From positions 1-12,349 of the forward strand of contig CANRFK010000158.1 in the NCBI GenBank assembly GCA_947629875.1: 12,349 bases of DNA. The letters are read 5' to 3'. Of the stretch, positions 1-6,059 are shown one piece after another. The translations under genes were made by a program, and so were the position numbers. The first letter of the stretch is position 1; each line of letters starts with the position of its first letter. The stretch is from an uncultured Clostridia bacterium (GTDB lineage: Bacteria; Bacillota; Clostridia; Christensenellales; Borkfalkiaceae). Below the pieces are notes generated by a model, which was not told where the DNA came from, made no database searches, and worked only from the letters and a program-made list of their open reading frames with translations.

Positions 1-3000
1 GGAATGGGCTCGGGGCGCTTGCCCTCGTCCCTGTCGTCGTCGTCAAACTCGCGGATGATGAGCTCTTCGCCCGTCTCAGTGAGCACCTTGACGTCGAGCG
101 CCAGCGACTGCAACTCTTTGAGCAAAACCTTGAACGCCTCGGGGATGCCGGGCTCGGAGATATTGTTGCCCTTTACGATGCTCTCATACGTCTTGACGCG
201 CCCGACGATATCGTCGGACTTGACGGTGAGGATCTCCTGCAAGATGTGCGCCGCGCCGTAGGCTTCGAGCGCCCAGACTTCCATTTCGCCGAAGCGCTGG
301 CCGCCGAATTGCGCCTTGCCGCCGAGGGGCTGCTGCGTCACCATACTGTACGGGCCGATGGAGCGCGCATGGATCTTGTCGTCCACGAGGTGGATGAGCT
401 TGATCATGTACATGATGCCGATCGTCACCCTGTTCTCGAAGGGCTCGCCCGTCCTGCCGTCAAAGACTTGGAACTTGCCGTCCACCTTGCCCTCGGGGCC
501 GAGGAGGTTGTTCTCCTCGAAGAGCTGTTCGATGTCCTTCTCCGTCGCGCCGTCAAAGACGGGCGTCGCGATCTTCCAGCCGAGCTGGCGGCACACGTAG
601 CCGAGGTGGACTTCCAAAACCTGCCCGATGTTCATACGGGAAGGCACGCCCAAGGGATTGAGCAAAATTTGAAGGGGGGTGCCGTCGGGCAGGAAGGGCA
701 TATCGCACTGCGGCAGCACGCGGGAGATGACGCCCTTGTTGCCGTGGCGGCCTGCCATCTTGTCGCCGACCTGTATCTTTCTCTTCTGCGCCACGTACAC
801 GCGCACGAGTTTGTTGACGCCGGGCGAGAGTTCGTCCTTGTTCTCGCGGGTGAAGATTTTGACGTCCACGACGATGCCGCCCTCTCCGTGGGGAACGCGG
901 AGCGACGTATCGCGCACCTCTCTCGACTTCTCGCCGAAGATGGCGCGAAGGAGCCTTTCCTCGGGCGTGAGTTCGGTCTCGCCCTTGGGGGTGACTTTGC
1001 CGACGAGGATGTCGCCGCTCTGCACTTCCGCGCCGATGCGCACGATGCCGTCCTCATCGAGATCTTTCAAAGCGTCGTCGCCGACGTTGGGAATATCTCT
1101 TGTAATTTCCTCTTCGCCGAGTTTGGTGTCCCGCGCCTCGGTCTCGTGTTCCTCGATGTGGATGGAGGTAAACACGTCGTCCTGCACGAGCTTTTCGGAG
1201 ATGAGGATGGCGTCCTCGTAGTTGTAGCCCTCCCACTCCATGAAGCCGACGAGGATGTTCTTGCCGAGGGCAAGCTCGCCGTTCTTGGTGGAGGGGCCGT
1301 CCGCGATGACCTCGCCCTTCTCCACCCTGTCGCCCGTGGAGACGATGGGTCTTTGGTTGAGGCAAGTGCCTTGGTTGGAACGCTCGAATTTCTTTAACGG
1401 GTACTCGGTTTCAAAGCCGCTGTCCTCGCGGATGACAATTTTATCCGAGGAGACGGCAATGGCGGTGCCCGCCTCTTTGGCTCTGACGATGACGCCCGAG
1501 TCGCGCGCAATGGCGGCCTCGATGCCCGTCGCCACGATGGAGCTCTCCGTCGTGAGGAGCGGCACCGCCTGCCGCTGCATGTTGGAGCCCATGAGGGCGC
1601 GGTTGGTATCGTCGTTTTCAAGGAAGGGAATGAGCGCCGTCGCCACGGAGACGAGCTGTTTGGGGCTCACGTCCATGTAGTCGATGCGCTCGCGCGGCAT
1701 CTCGGTGATGAGTTCCTTATAGCGGCAGCCGACGCGGGCATTCACAAACCTGCCCTCCTCGTCGAGGGGCTCGTTGGCCTGCGCAACGACGTACCTGTCC
1801 TCCTCGTCGGCAGTCAGATAGTCCACGTGGTCGGTGACGATGCCCGTCGCCTTGTCCACCTTTCTATAGGGGGACATGATGAACCCGAACTCGTTGACCT
1901 TGGAGAACGTCGCAAGCGAGGAGATGAGGCCGATGTTCTGGCCTTCGGGGGTCTCGATGGGGCACATGCGGCCGTAGTGCGAGTGGTGCACGTCGCGCAC
2001 TTCAAACGTCGCGCGGTCTCTGTTCAAACCGCCGGGGCCGAGCGCCGAGAGCTTCCGCTTGTGCGTGAGCTCTGCGATGGGGTTGGTCTGGTCCATGAAC
2101 TGCGAGAGCTGGGAACTTCCGAAGAACTCGCGGATGACCGCCGAAATGGGACGCACGTTGATGAGCGACGACGGCGTGATCTCCATGGGATCCGCGGTCG
2201 CCATGCGCTCCTTGATGAGCCGCTCCAAACGGCTCATGCCGATGCGCAGTTGGTTTTGCAGAAGTTCGCCCACCGAGCGCACCCTGCGGTTGCCGAGGTG
2301 GTCGATCTCGTCAATGGAGCCGATGCCGTACACCAAATCGAGGTTGGTCGAGACGGCCGCCACGATGTCGTCCACCGTGATGCACTTGTGGTTGAGTTTC
2401 TCCACGAGCGGCTTGATGGCCTTCTTCTCGTCGGGCGTCACGCCGTTGATGCGGTTCAAAGCGTCCAAATCGACGGGCGCGCCCTCGGCCTGCTTGTCCT
2501 CGCGGGCGAGGAGTTCGTGGAAGAGCTTGCACGCCGCCACAAACTTCACGCGGTTGTCGGCGCGCTTTAAGCGGTTCTTCTTCTCCTCCTGCTTCTCGTC
2601 GGCCTCGGGCTCGGTCTCGCGGGTGTAGTAGATGGCGTTGATCTCGTCGAGGAACTCGTCCGCGACCTCCTCCACGCTCTTCTCCCTGCACGCCTCCGCG
2701 ATCTTCTTGGAGAACACGAAGTTGGGATAGTAAATTGTTTTGAGAAGCCCGAACGCCTTGGGATCCTTCTCGGAGATGGCGGAGAAGTCCACCGTCTTGT
2801 TGGAGATGATCTTGTGGCGCACTTCCCCGTCCTCGGGGTCGTTGACGAGCACATACACTTCGCCGATGCCCGCGTTCTGGATGGCGCGCGCCTGCTCCTC
2901 GGAGACCGTCTCCCCCTTGGAGGCGAGAAGTTCGCCCGTCTCGGGATGGAAGATGTCGTCGGCAATGCGGCAACCGGGCAAACGATAGGCGAGGTTGAGT

Positions 3001-3848
3001 TTTTTGTTGAACTTATACCGCCCCACCTTCACCACGTCGTAGCGGCGCGGATCGAAGAAGAGGGAATTGAGGTGCTGGCGCACCGAATCCTCGGTGGGCA
3101 CTTCGCCGGGGCGCAGACGGCGGTAGAGGGCGATGAGGCCGTCGGATTCCGAGCGGATGGGCGGGTTGTCGCCGGCGTCCTTCTTGATGGTGGCGGCGAT
3201 CATCTTGTTGCCGCCGAAGAGCTCCTCGAGGGCGTGGTCGGAGCCATACCCGAGGGCGCGGAGAAGCACCGTAGCCGTGAGTTTGCGCTTTCTGTCCACG
3301 CTCACCCACAGAACACCCTGCGCGTCCTGCTTGAATTCCAGCCACGCACCGCGGCCGGGGATGACGGTCGTCTCGTACATCTGCTTGCCCGTCTTGTCCG
3401 TCTCGGCGACGTTGTTGACACCGGGCGAACGCACGAGCTGCGAGACGATGACGCGCTCCGCACCGTTGATGATGAAGGAACCGTTCTCGGTCATGAGCGG
3501 GAAATCGCCCATAAAGACGTCCTGCTCGAGAATCTCGTCCTTGACCTTGTTGACGAGCCGCACCTTCACACGGAGGGGAAGGGCGTACGTCGCATCGCGG
3601 TTGCGGCACTCTTTTTCGTCGTACTTGGCGTTTTTGCCGAACTCGTAGCCGAGGAAGTACAGCTCGAAGTGATCGGAGAAATCGGTGATCGGGGAGTAGT
3701 CCTCGAGGATCTCCGAGATGCCCTCGTTCACGAACGCGTCGTAGCTCTCGCGCTGGATCTCGACAAGGTTGGGAATATCAATGACTTCATTGATCTTGCC
3801 GAACTTTCTGCGTTCGGTCTTCCCATAGCGTTGGATTGGTAAGTTCAT
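1..3848 (-). CDS. rpoB: DNA-directed RNA polymerase subunit beta (3' end cut by window)
   Basis: Translating the minus strand from the ATG at 3848-3846 gives 1282 residues without a stop, starting MNLPIQRYGK and running off the window edge. This is the beta subunit, which forms one side of the RNA polymerase active-site cleft and binds rifamycins. The rifampicin region GSSQLSQFMDQ is followed by THKRKLSALGPGG at about 576-606. The active-site block KMAGRHGNKG lies at 1030-1039, where K1030 and K1038 match E. coli K1065 and K1073. The conserved GGKAQFGGQRFGEMEVWALE block is near the end. The final residues are acidic, as in Bacillus RpoB, so only a few residues should be missing. The start is supported by AAAAGGAG at 3867-3860. 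The protein is about 110 residues longer than B. subtilis RpoB before the rifampicin region, and K599 replaces the usual Arg (E. coli R529). No rplL lies upstream. Identity is certain; the exact C-terminus is not visible. Confidence 0.98.
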   Translation of the reverse strand, partial: MNLPIQRYGKTERRKFGKINEVIDIPNLVEIQRESYDAFVNEGISEILEDYSPITDFSDHFELYFLGYEFGKNAKYDEKECRNRDATYALPLRVKVRLVNKVKDEILEQDVFMGDFPLMTENGSFIINGAERVIVSQLVRSPGVNNVAETDKTGKQMYETTVIPGRGAWLEFKQDAQGVLWVSVDRKRKLTATVLLRALGYGSDHALEELFGGNKMIAATIKKDAGDNPPIRSESDGLIALYRRLRPGEVPTEDSVRQHLNSLFFDPRRYDVVKVGRYKFNKKLNLAYRLPGCRIADDIFHPETGELLASKGETVSEEQARAIQNAGIGEVYVLVNDPEDGEVRHKIISNKTVDFSAISEKDPKAFGLLKTIYYPNFVFSKKIAEACREKSVEEVADEFLDEINAIYYTRETEPEADEKQEEKKNRLKRADNRVKFVAACKLFHELLAREDKQAEGAPVDLDALNRINGVTPDEKKAIKPLVEKLNHKCITVDDIVAAVSTNLDLVYGIGSIDEIDHLGNRRVRSVGELLQNQLRIGMSRLERLIKERMATADPMEITPSSLINVRPISAVIREFFGSSQLSQFMDQTNPIAELTHKRKLSALGPGGLNRDRATFEVRDVHHSHYGRMCPIETPEGQNIGLISSLATFSKVNEFGFIMSPYRKVDKATGIVTDHVDYLTADEEDRYVVAQANEPLDEEGRFVNARVGCRYKELITEMPRERIDYMDVSPKQLVSVATALIPFLENDDTNRALMGSNMQRQAVPLLTTESSIVATGIEAAIARDSGVIVRAKEAGTAIAVSSDKIVIREDSGFETEYPLKKFERSNQGTCLNQRPIVSTGDRVEKGEVIADGPSTKNGELALGKNILVGFMEWEGYNYEDAILISEKLVQDDVFTSIHIEEHETEARDTKLGEEEITRDIPNVGDDALKDLDEDGIVRIGAEVQSGDILVGKVTPKGETELTPEERLLRAIFGEKSREVRDTSLRVPHGEGGIVVDVKIFTRENKDELSPGVNKLVRVYVAQKRKIQVGDKMAGRHGNKGVISRVLPQCDMPFLPDGTPLQILLNPLGVPSRMNIGQVLEVHLGYVCRQLGWKIATPVFDGATEKDIEQLFEENNLLGPEGKVDGKFQVFDGRTGEPFENRVTIGIMYMIKLIHLVDDKIHARSIGPYSMVTQQPLGGKAQFGGQRFGEMEVWALEAYGAAHILQEILTVKSDDIVGRVKTYESIVKGNNISEPGIPEAFKVLLKELQSLALDVKVLTETGEELIIREFDDDDRDEGKRPEPI

Positions 3849-3982
3849 CCGTCAAATAACTCCTTTTATTGATGTTATCATTTGGCGATTTACCGAGTAT
3901 ATCTTTTCATCGATAAAAACCGACATATCCGAAATTTGTAATCTTTTTTCGCGCCACACAAATTTTCTCGCGCCACACAATT

Positions 3983-4017
3983 ATGTCATGTCGACCGAAG
4001 TGGAGACATCTCTACCT
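3983..4017. repeat. Interspersed hairpin repeat, ATGTC/GACAT type (copy 1)
   Basis: GTCATGTC is followed by ACC, a short loop, GG and GACATCTCTACC. The terminal 5-mers ATGTC (3988-3992) and GACAT (4005-4009) are complementary, closing a stem-loop of 22 nt. A flank reading TCTCGCGCCACACAATTATG precedes it, and the same flank recurs before the copy at 4328-4358. The overall pattern resembles the widespread short GTCATTCTGA...AGAATC repeats of many bacterial genomes. Confidence 0.75.
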
Positions 4018-4026
4018 TATTTCTCG

Positions 4027-4075
4027 CTTCCCCCGCTTGGGGGAAGTGGCGCATAGCGCCGAAAGGGGTTTCCTC
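4027..4075. repeat. Double stem-loop element, copy a
   Basis: A perfect 8-bp stem (CTTCCCCC, 4027-4034; GGGGGAAG, 4039-4046) with a GCTT loop is followed by a 5-bp stem GGCGC-ATA-GCGCC (4048-4060) and then a G-run ending GGGTTTCCTCATC. The same order of parts with different stem bases occurs at 5960-6010 after rqcP, so this is a repeat family rather than a lone hairpin. It could fold in RNA from either strand, but neither side has the U-run of a standard intrinsic terminator. Confidence 0.6.
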
Positions 4076-4090
4076 ATCTCTCGCGCCACC

Positions 4091-4135
4091 ATTATGTCAT
4101 TTCGACCAAGCGTAGCGCGTGGAGAAATCTCCACC
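4091..4135. repeat. Interspersed hairpin repeat, ATTTC/GAAAT type (copy 2)
   Basis: ATTATGTCATTTCGACC is followed by a GCGTAGCG-containing loop and GGAGAAATCTCCACC. The terminal 5-mers ATTTC (4099-4103) and GAAAT (4124-4128) pair. This copy begins the first of three composite units, in which a hairpin of this kind is followed within about 35-45 nt by an ATTCT/AGAAT hairpin. Confidence 0.75.
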
Positions 4136-4154
4136 TTATTCCTTGCTTATCCCT

Positions 4155-4221
4155 CCGCGTCATTCTGACGGAGCGTAGCGACGGAAGAATCCCGAAAAAC
4201 GAAGTCCGTCCCTCATACCGA
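4155..4221. repeat. Interspersed hairpin repeat, ATTCT/AGAAT type (copy 3) with long tail
   Basis: The stem ends ATTCT (4162-4166) and AGAAT (4186-4190) pair around a CGGAGCGTAGCGACGG core. The element and its tail ACGAAGTCCGTCCCTCATAC are repeated at 4608-4674 with 65 of 67 bases identical, in the same orientation. Such near identity across about 450 bp indicates a recent duplication or sequence homogenisation. Downstream, 4232-4260 forms CCGCCC/GGGCGG and 4266-4278 forms GGCGC-ATC-GCGCC. These two stems recur with altered bases inside the interrupted copy at 5529-5682. Confidence 0.8.
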
Positions 4222-4327
4222 GCGTAGCGTCCCGCCCGCACTATTTTCGACGAAGGGCGGCACGAGGCGCATCGCGCCGAAGTAGTGTATCTTGCCCTCT
4301 TGGGCGCCTTCTCTCTCGCGCCACACA

Positions 4328-4390
4328 ATTATGTCATTTCGACATTATGTCATTTCGAGCGAAGCGCAGCGAAGTCGAGAAATCTCACCT
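4328..4390. repeat. Interspersed hairpin repeat, ATTTC/GAAAT type (copy 4) with tandem 5' half
   Basis: The 15-mer ATTATGTCATTTCGA occurs twice head to tail (4328-4342 and 4344-4358). The second copy continues into GAGCGAAGCGCAGCGAAGTC and then GAGAAATCTCACC. ATTTC (4352-4356) pairs with GAAAT (4379-4383), with CGA/TCG adding further pairs. The lone 5' half looks like a local 16-bp tandem duplication. Confidence 0.75.
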
Positions 4391-4545
4391 TATTTTATCC
4401 CCCGCCCCCCTCTCGGGAGCCTTCCTTATGGCTTTCGGGAAAGGCAACCATACAATATGTGGAGCCTTTCTCCGCAATGGGGGTGTCCCATTATAGGGAC
4501 GGGGGTGGGGCTCGCCCCCGAGCAAGCGACCACGCACACGATCAC

Positions 4546-4579
4546 GTCATGTTGAACGTAGTCGAAACATCTCTACCTT
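4546..4579. repeat. Interspersed hairpin repeat, ATGTT/AACAT type (copy 5)
   Basis: GTCATGTTGA is followed by a short loop and TCGAAACATCTCTACC. ATGTT (4549-4553) pairs with AACAT (4566-4570). Compared with the ATGTC/GACAT copies, both stem partners have changed (C to T and G to A), so pairing is kept. It forms the first half of the second composite unit. Confidence 0.75.
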
Positions 4580-4607
4580 TTTCCGTTTATCCTTCCGCGT
4601 TATCCTT

Positions 4608-4674
4608 CCGCGTCATTCTGACGGAGCGTAGCGACGGAAGAATCCCGACCAACGAAGTCCGTCCCTCATACCGA
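4608..4674. repeat. Interspersed hairpin repeat, ATTCT/AGAAT type (copy 6) with long tail
   Basis: Near-exact direct repeat of 4155-4221 (65 of 67 bases). The stem ends are ATTCT (4615-4619) and AGAAT (4639-4643). The spacer before it contains a small tandem duplication of ATCCTTCCGCGT. It is the second half of composite unit 2. Confidence 0.8.
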
Positions 4675-4748
4675 CCGCAGAGAGTGTATCCCGCCCCTCT
4701 CGGGAGCATTCCCCTTACTCACCCCCTCCTCGGAAGCCTTTCGTCTCG

Positions 4749-4795
4749 CCCCCTCCTCGGGAGGGGGGTAGGGGGGTGGGGGCTCCCTCATCTAC
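4749..4795. repeat. C-run/G-run stem-loop followed by G-rich stretch
   Basis: CCCCCTCC (4749-4756) pairs with GGAGGGGG (4760-4767) around a TCG loop, followed by a G-rich stretch and GGGGGCTCCCTCATC. The ending resembles the TCCTCATC end of the double stem-loop elements at 4027-4075 and 5960-6010, so this is probably a degenerate member lacking the second stem. Confidence 0.45.
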
Positions 4796-4852
4796 CCGTG
4801 GGCAGAACGCAGTCCATTCTATCCCCCGTCTTTTCAAGGAGCGTGGCAGGGG

Positions 4853-5020
4853 GTTCCCTTTCTTTGTCCCTTTTCCTCGATTTATCTTTCCGTCTCTCTA
4901 TTTCTGTCTGTTTCTTTTTGCGAACCTATCTTTTTTTCTTTGTCTATCGTTTGTCGTTTTAGTTTTCTTGCTCTATCTTCTTGCTTTTTTATCTTGCGTC
5001 CCGATTTATCTCTACCGCCA
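4853..5020. other. Pyrimidine-rich tract
   Basis: The plus strand here is almost entirely T and C, with frequent TTTCTTT, TCTTTTT and CTATCT runs, unlike the GC-rich flanks. The complement is correspondingly purine-rich. No gene is supported: the plus-strand frame reads as a run of Phe, Leu and Ser without a ribosome binding site. It is not a simple tandem repeat. Possible roles, all unproven, are a promoter-proximal curved or melting region, or a decayed remnant. Confidence 0.5.
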
Positions 5021-5153
5021 ATAGACATCGTCCCAATCCATATCTACTCACAGTAGGATTTTCATTCCCGCCCTTTCTGCGCCCCCTTCCCGCGAAGTAT
5101 GGAACGCCGCGAAAAATTTTCTCTCTTTCCCCGAAAAAACCTGTCACCTACCC

Positions 5154-5182
5154 TTTACTTCGCGGCAAAAGTACGCTATAAT
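5154..5182 (+). promoter_or_regulatory. Sigma-A-type promoter, orphan
   Basis: TTTACT (5154-5159) and TATAAT (5177-5182) are separated by exactly 17 nt. The -10 is a perfect match and the -35 matches 4 of 6 bases. Transcription would start near 5189 and run rightward. The first believable gene, rqcP, begins about 510 nt further on, so the product is either an unusually long structured rqcP leader or a separate small RNA. Confidence 0.65.
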
Positions 5183-5188
5183 AGAGGT

Positions 5189-5363
5189 GTAACGGCGAGC
5201 GGTTCCCTATATAAATAAGGAAAGGCTTTCCCGCGAGAACGCATAGAAACGCATTTTACATAGTGATACAGTATGGAATTATAGCAAAGGGCGCACAAGA
5301 TGTCAAACGGTTTTGCGCGCAGAAAAAAACTTTTTCGCAAAATCGACAAAAAAAGTTGATTTT
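5189..5363 (+). ncRNA. Candidate structured transcript or leader
   Basis: This is the stretch directly after the promoter at 5154-5182. It contains a perfect GGAAA-GGC-TTTCC stem-loop at about 5219-5231, an outer pairing of AGCGGTTC with GAACGC, a GCGCA...TGCGC stem and a 9-bp A/T stem AAAATCGAC-(A7)-GTTGATTTT (5339-5363). That last stem could act as a weak terminator, although it is followed by only a few pyrimidines. The open frame at 5263-5454 has no convincing ribosome binding site and no family features. I do not recognise the RNA, and its 3' end is a guess. Confidence 0.3.
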
Positions 5364-5433
5364 CCCGCTCTTTTCCGCTTTCATCCCGCCCCCTTATACC
5401 GAGGCCTATACCGGCGCCCCACGTTGTAATAAT

Positions 5434-5500
5434 GTCATGTCGCCCGACACGTAGCGGCGCATGAAGTAGCGGAGCGTAGCGCAGTCGAGACATCTCTACC
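5434..5500. repeat. Interspersed hairpin repeat, ATGTC/GACAT type with long loop (copy 7)
   Basis: GTCATGTCGCCCGACACG starts the element and CGAGACATCTCTACC ends it. ATGTC (5437-5441) pairs with GACAT (5489-5493). The loop is longer than in other copies and contains GCGGCGCATGAAGTAGCGG, which resembles the loop of the copy at 7988-8043. It is the first half of composite unit 3. Confidence 0.7.
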
Positions 5501-5528
5501 TCATTCCGCCCCGCGCTTGCTTACCGCG

Positions 5529-5682
5529 TCATTCTGAACCCCCGCATGGGGGTGTCCCGCGCGCACCATTCGTCTACTAAGCGCGGCACGTCCCGCCCGC
5601 ACTATTTTCGACCAAGGGCGGCACAAGCGGCACAGCCGCGCAGTAGCCGTAGGCGAAGTAAGAATCCCGACCAACGAAGTCC
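5529..5682. repeat. Interspersed hairpin repeat, ATTCT/AGAAT type, interrupted (copy 8)
   Basis: GTCATTCTGA (5529-5538) and the tail AGAATCCCGACCAACGAAGT (5661-5680) are the two ends of the same element as copies 3 and 6, but about 120 nt lie between them. The interior contains a CCCCCGCATGGGGG stem, a CCGCCC/GGGCGG stem (5593-5598, 5616-5621) and GCGGC-ACA-GCCGC (5627-5639). The last two correspond to stems at 4232-4278. The element ends just before the rqcP ribosome binding site. Confidence 0.65.
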
Positions 5683-5702
5683 CCCCCCCAACAAGGAGAA
5701 TT

Positions 5703-5945
5703 ATGCGCATCGATAAATTTCTCAAAGTATCCCGCATTTTGAAGCGCCGCACCGTCGCACAGGAGGCGGCGAACGCGGGCAAAATTTCCGTCAACGGGCG
5801 GGAAGTCAAGCCGTCGTACCGTCTCAAAATCGGGGACATGGTGGAAGTTTCCTTCGCCGCGGGTGCCCTCAAATTCCGCGTCCTCGAACTCCGCGAGACG
5901 GTGAAAAAGGACGAAGCCGCCTCTCTCTACGAGATCATCAACTGA
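5703..5945 (+). CDS. rqcP: S4-domain RNA-binding protein, RqcP/YabO family
   Basis: An 80-residue basic protein, MRIDKFLKVSRILKRRTVAQ... It is essentially one S4 RNA-binding domain, with the helix-rich N-terminal part at 1-25, the AANAGKISVNGREVKPSYRLKIGD core at about 22-46 and a charged C-terminal tail. Length and sequence fit the RqcP (YabO, Hsp15-like) family. In B. subtilis this protein works with RqcH on stalled 50S subunits, stabilising the P-site tRNA during alanine tailing of incomplete chains. The start at 5703 is set by AAGGAG at 5693-5698. A run of nine C (5681-5689) lies immediately upstream. It points the same way as ispDF, 114 nt downstream, with a stem-loop element between them. 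Assignment to the S4/Hsp15 group is firm; the precise RqcP role is inferred from size and Bacillota context. Confidence 0.9.
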   Translation: MRIDKFLKVSRILKRRTVAQEAANAGKISVNGREVKPSYRLKIGDMVEVSFAAGALKFRVLELRETVKKDEAASLYEIIN

Positions 5946-5959
5946 CTCCGCGTCCCTTG

Positions 5960-6010
5960 GCTCCCCCTCGAGGGGGAGCTCCGCCGTAGGCGGTGAGGGG
6001 GTGTCCTCAT
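5960..6010. repeat. Double stem-loop element, copy b
   Basis: A perfect 20-base palindrome GCTCCCCCTCGAGGGGGAGC (5960-5979) is followed by CCGCC-GTA-GGCGG (5981-5993), then TGAGGGGGTGTCCTCATC. The layout copies the element at 4027-4075 with different stem bases. It lies between rqcP and ispDF. Without a following T-run it is not a classical intrinsic terminator, but it could slow transcription or protect an mRNA end. Confidence 0.6.
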
Positions 6011-6059
6011 CGCCCCCCGCATCTCTCAAAACAATCCCTTCATCAAAAAAAGGAACATC

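Larger units (their letters stand above)
3849..5702. other. Gene-free, repeat-rich region between divergent rpoB and rqcP
   Basis: No convincing protein gene is seen on either strand. Short open frames here are proline-, serine- or phenylalanine-rich, lack good ribosome binding sites and run through the repeats. The region holds eight of the nine related hairpin repeats listed separately, several GC-rich stem-loops, a pyrimidine-rich tract at about 4853-5020 and a sigma-A-like promoter at 5154-5182. The rpoB leader occupies the left end. A possible minus-strand -10 hexamer (TATACT at 3901-3896) lies about 48 nt upstream of the rpoB start, but no good -35 accompanies it, so the rpoB promoter is not assigned. 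I see no tRNA, rRNA or transposase remnant. Confidence 0.8.

Noticed and set aside
246..1397. Long plus-strand open frame of 383 codons
   Set aside because: It lies antisense to rpoB, whose minus-strand translation is unmistakable; long antisense frames are expected in GC-rich coding DNA.
4285..5024. Overlapping plus-strand open frames including a Phe/Leu-rich one that looks membrane-like
   Set aside because: The apparent hydrophobic protein comes from the T/C tract; frames run through repeats and lack start signals.
5263..5454. 63-codon plus-strand open frame after the orphan promoter
   Set aside because: No ribosome binding site, composition unlike neighbours, and it runs into a hairpin repeat.
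3983..5682. CRISPR array
   Set aside because: Repeats are irregularly spaced, differ in sequence and have no unique spacers of constant length; no cas genes are present.
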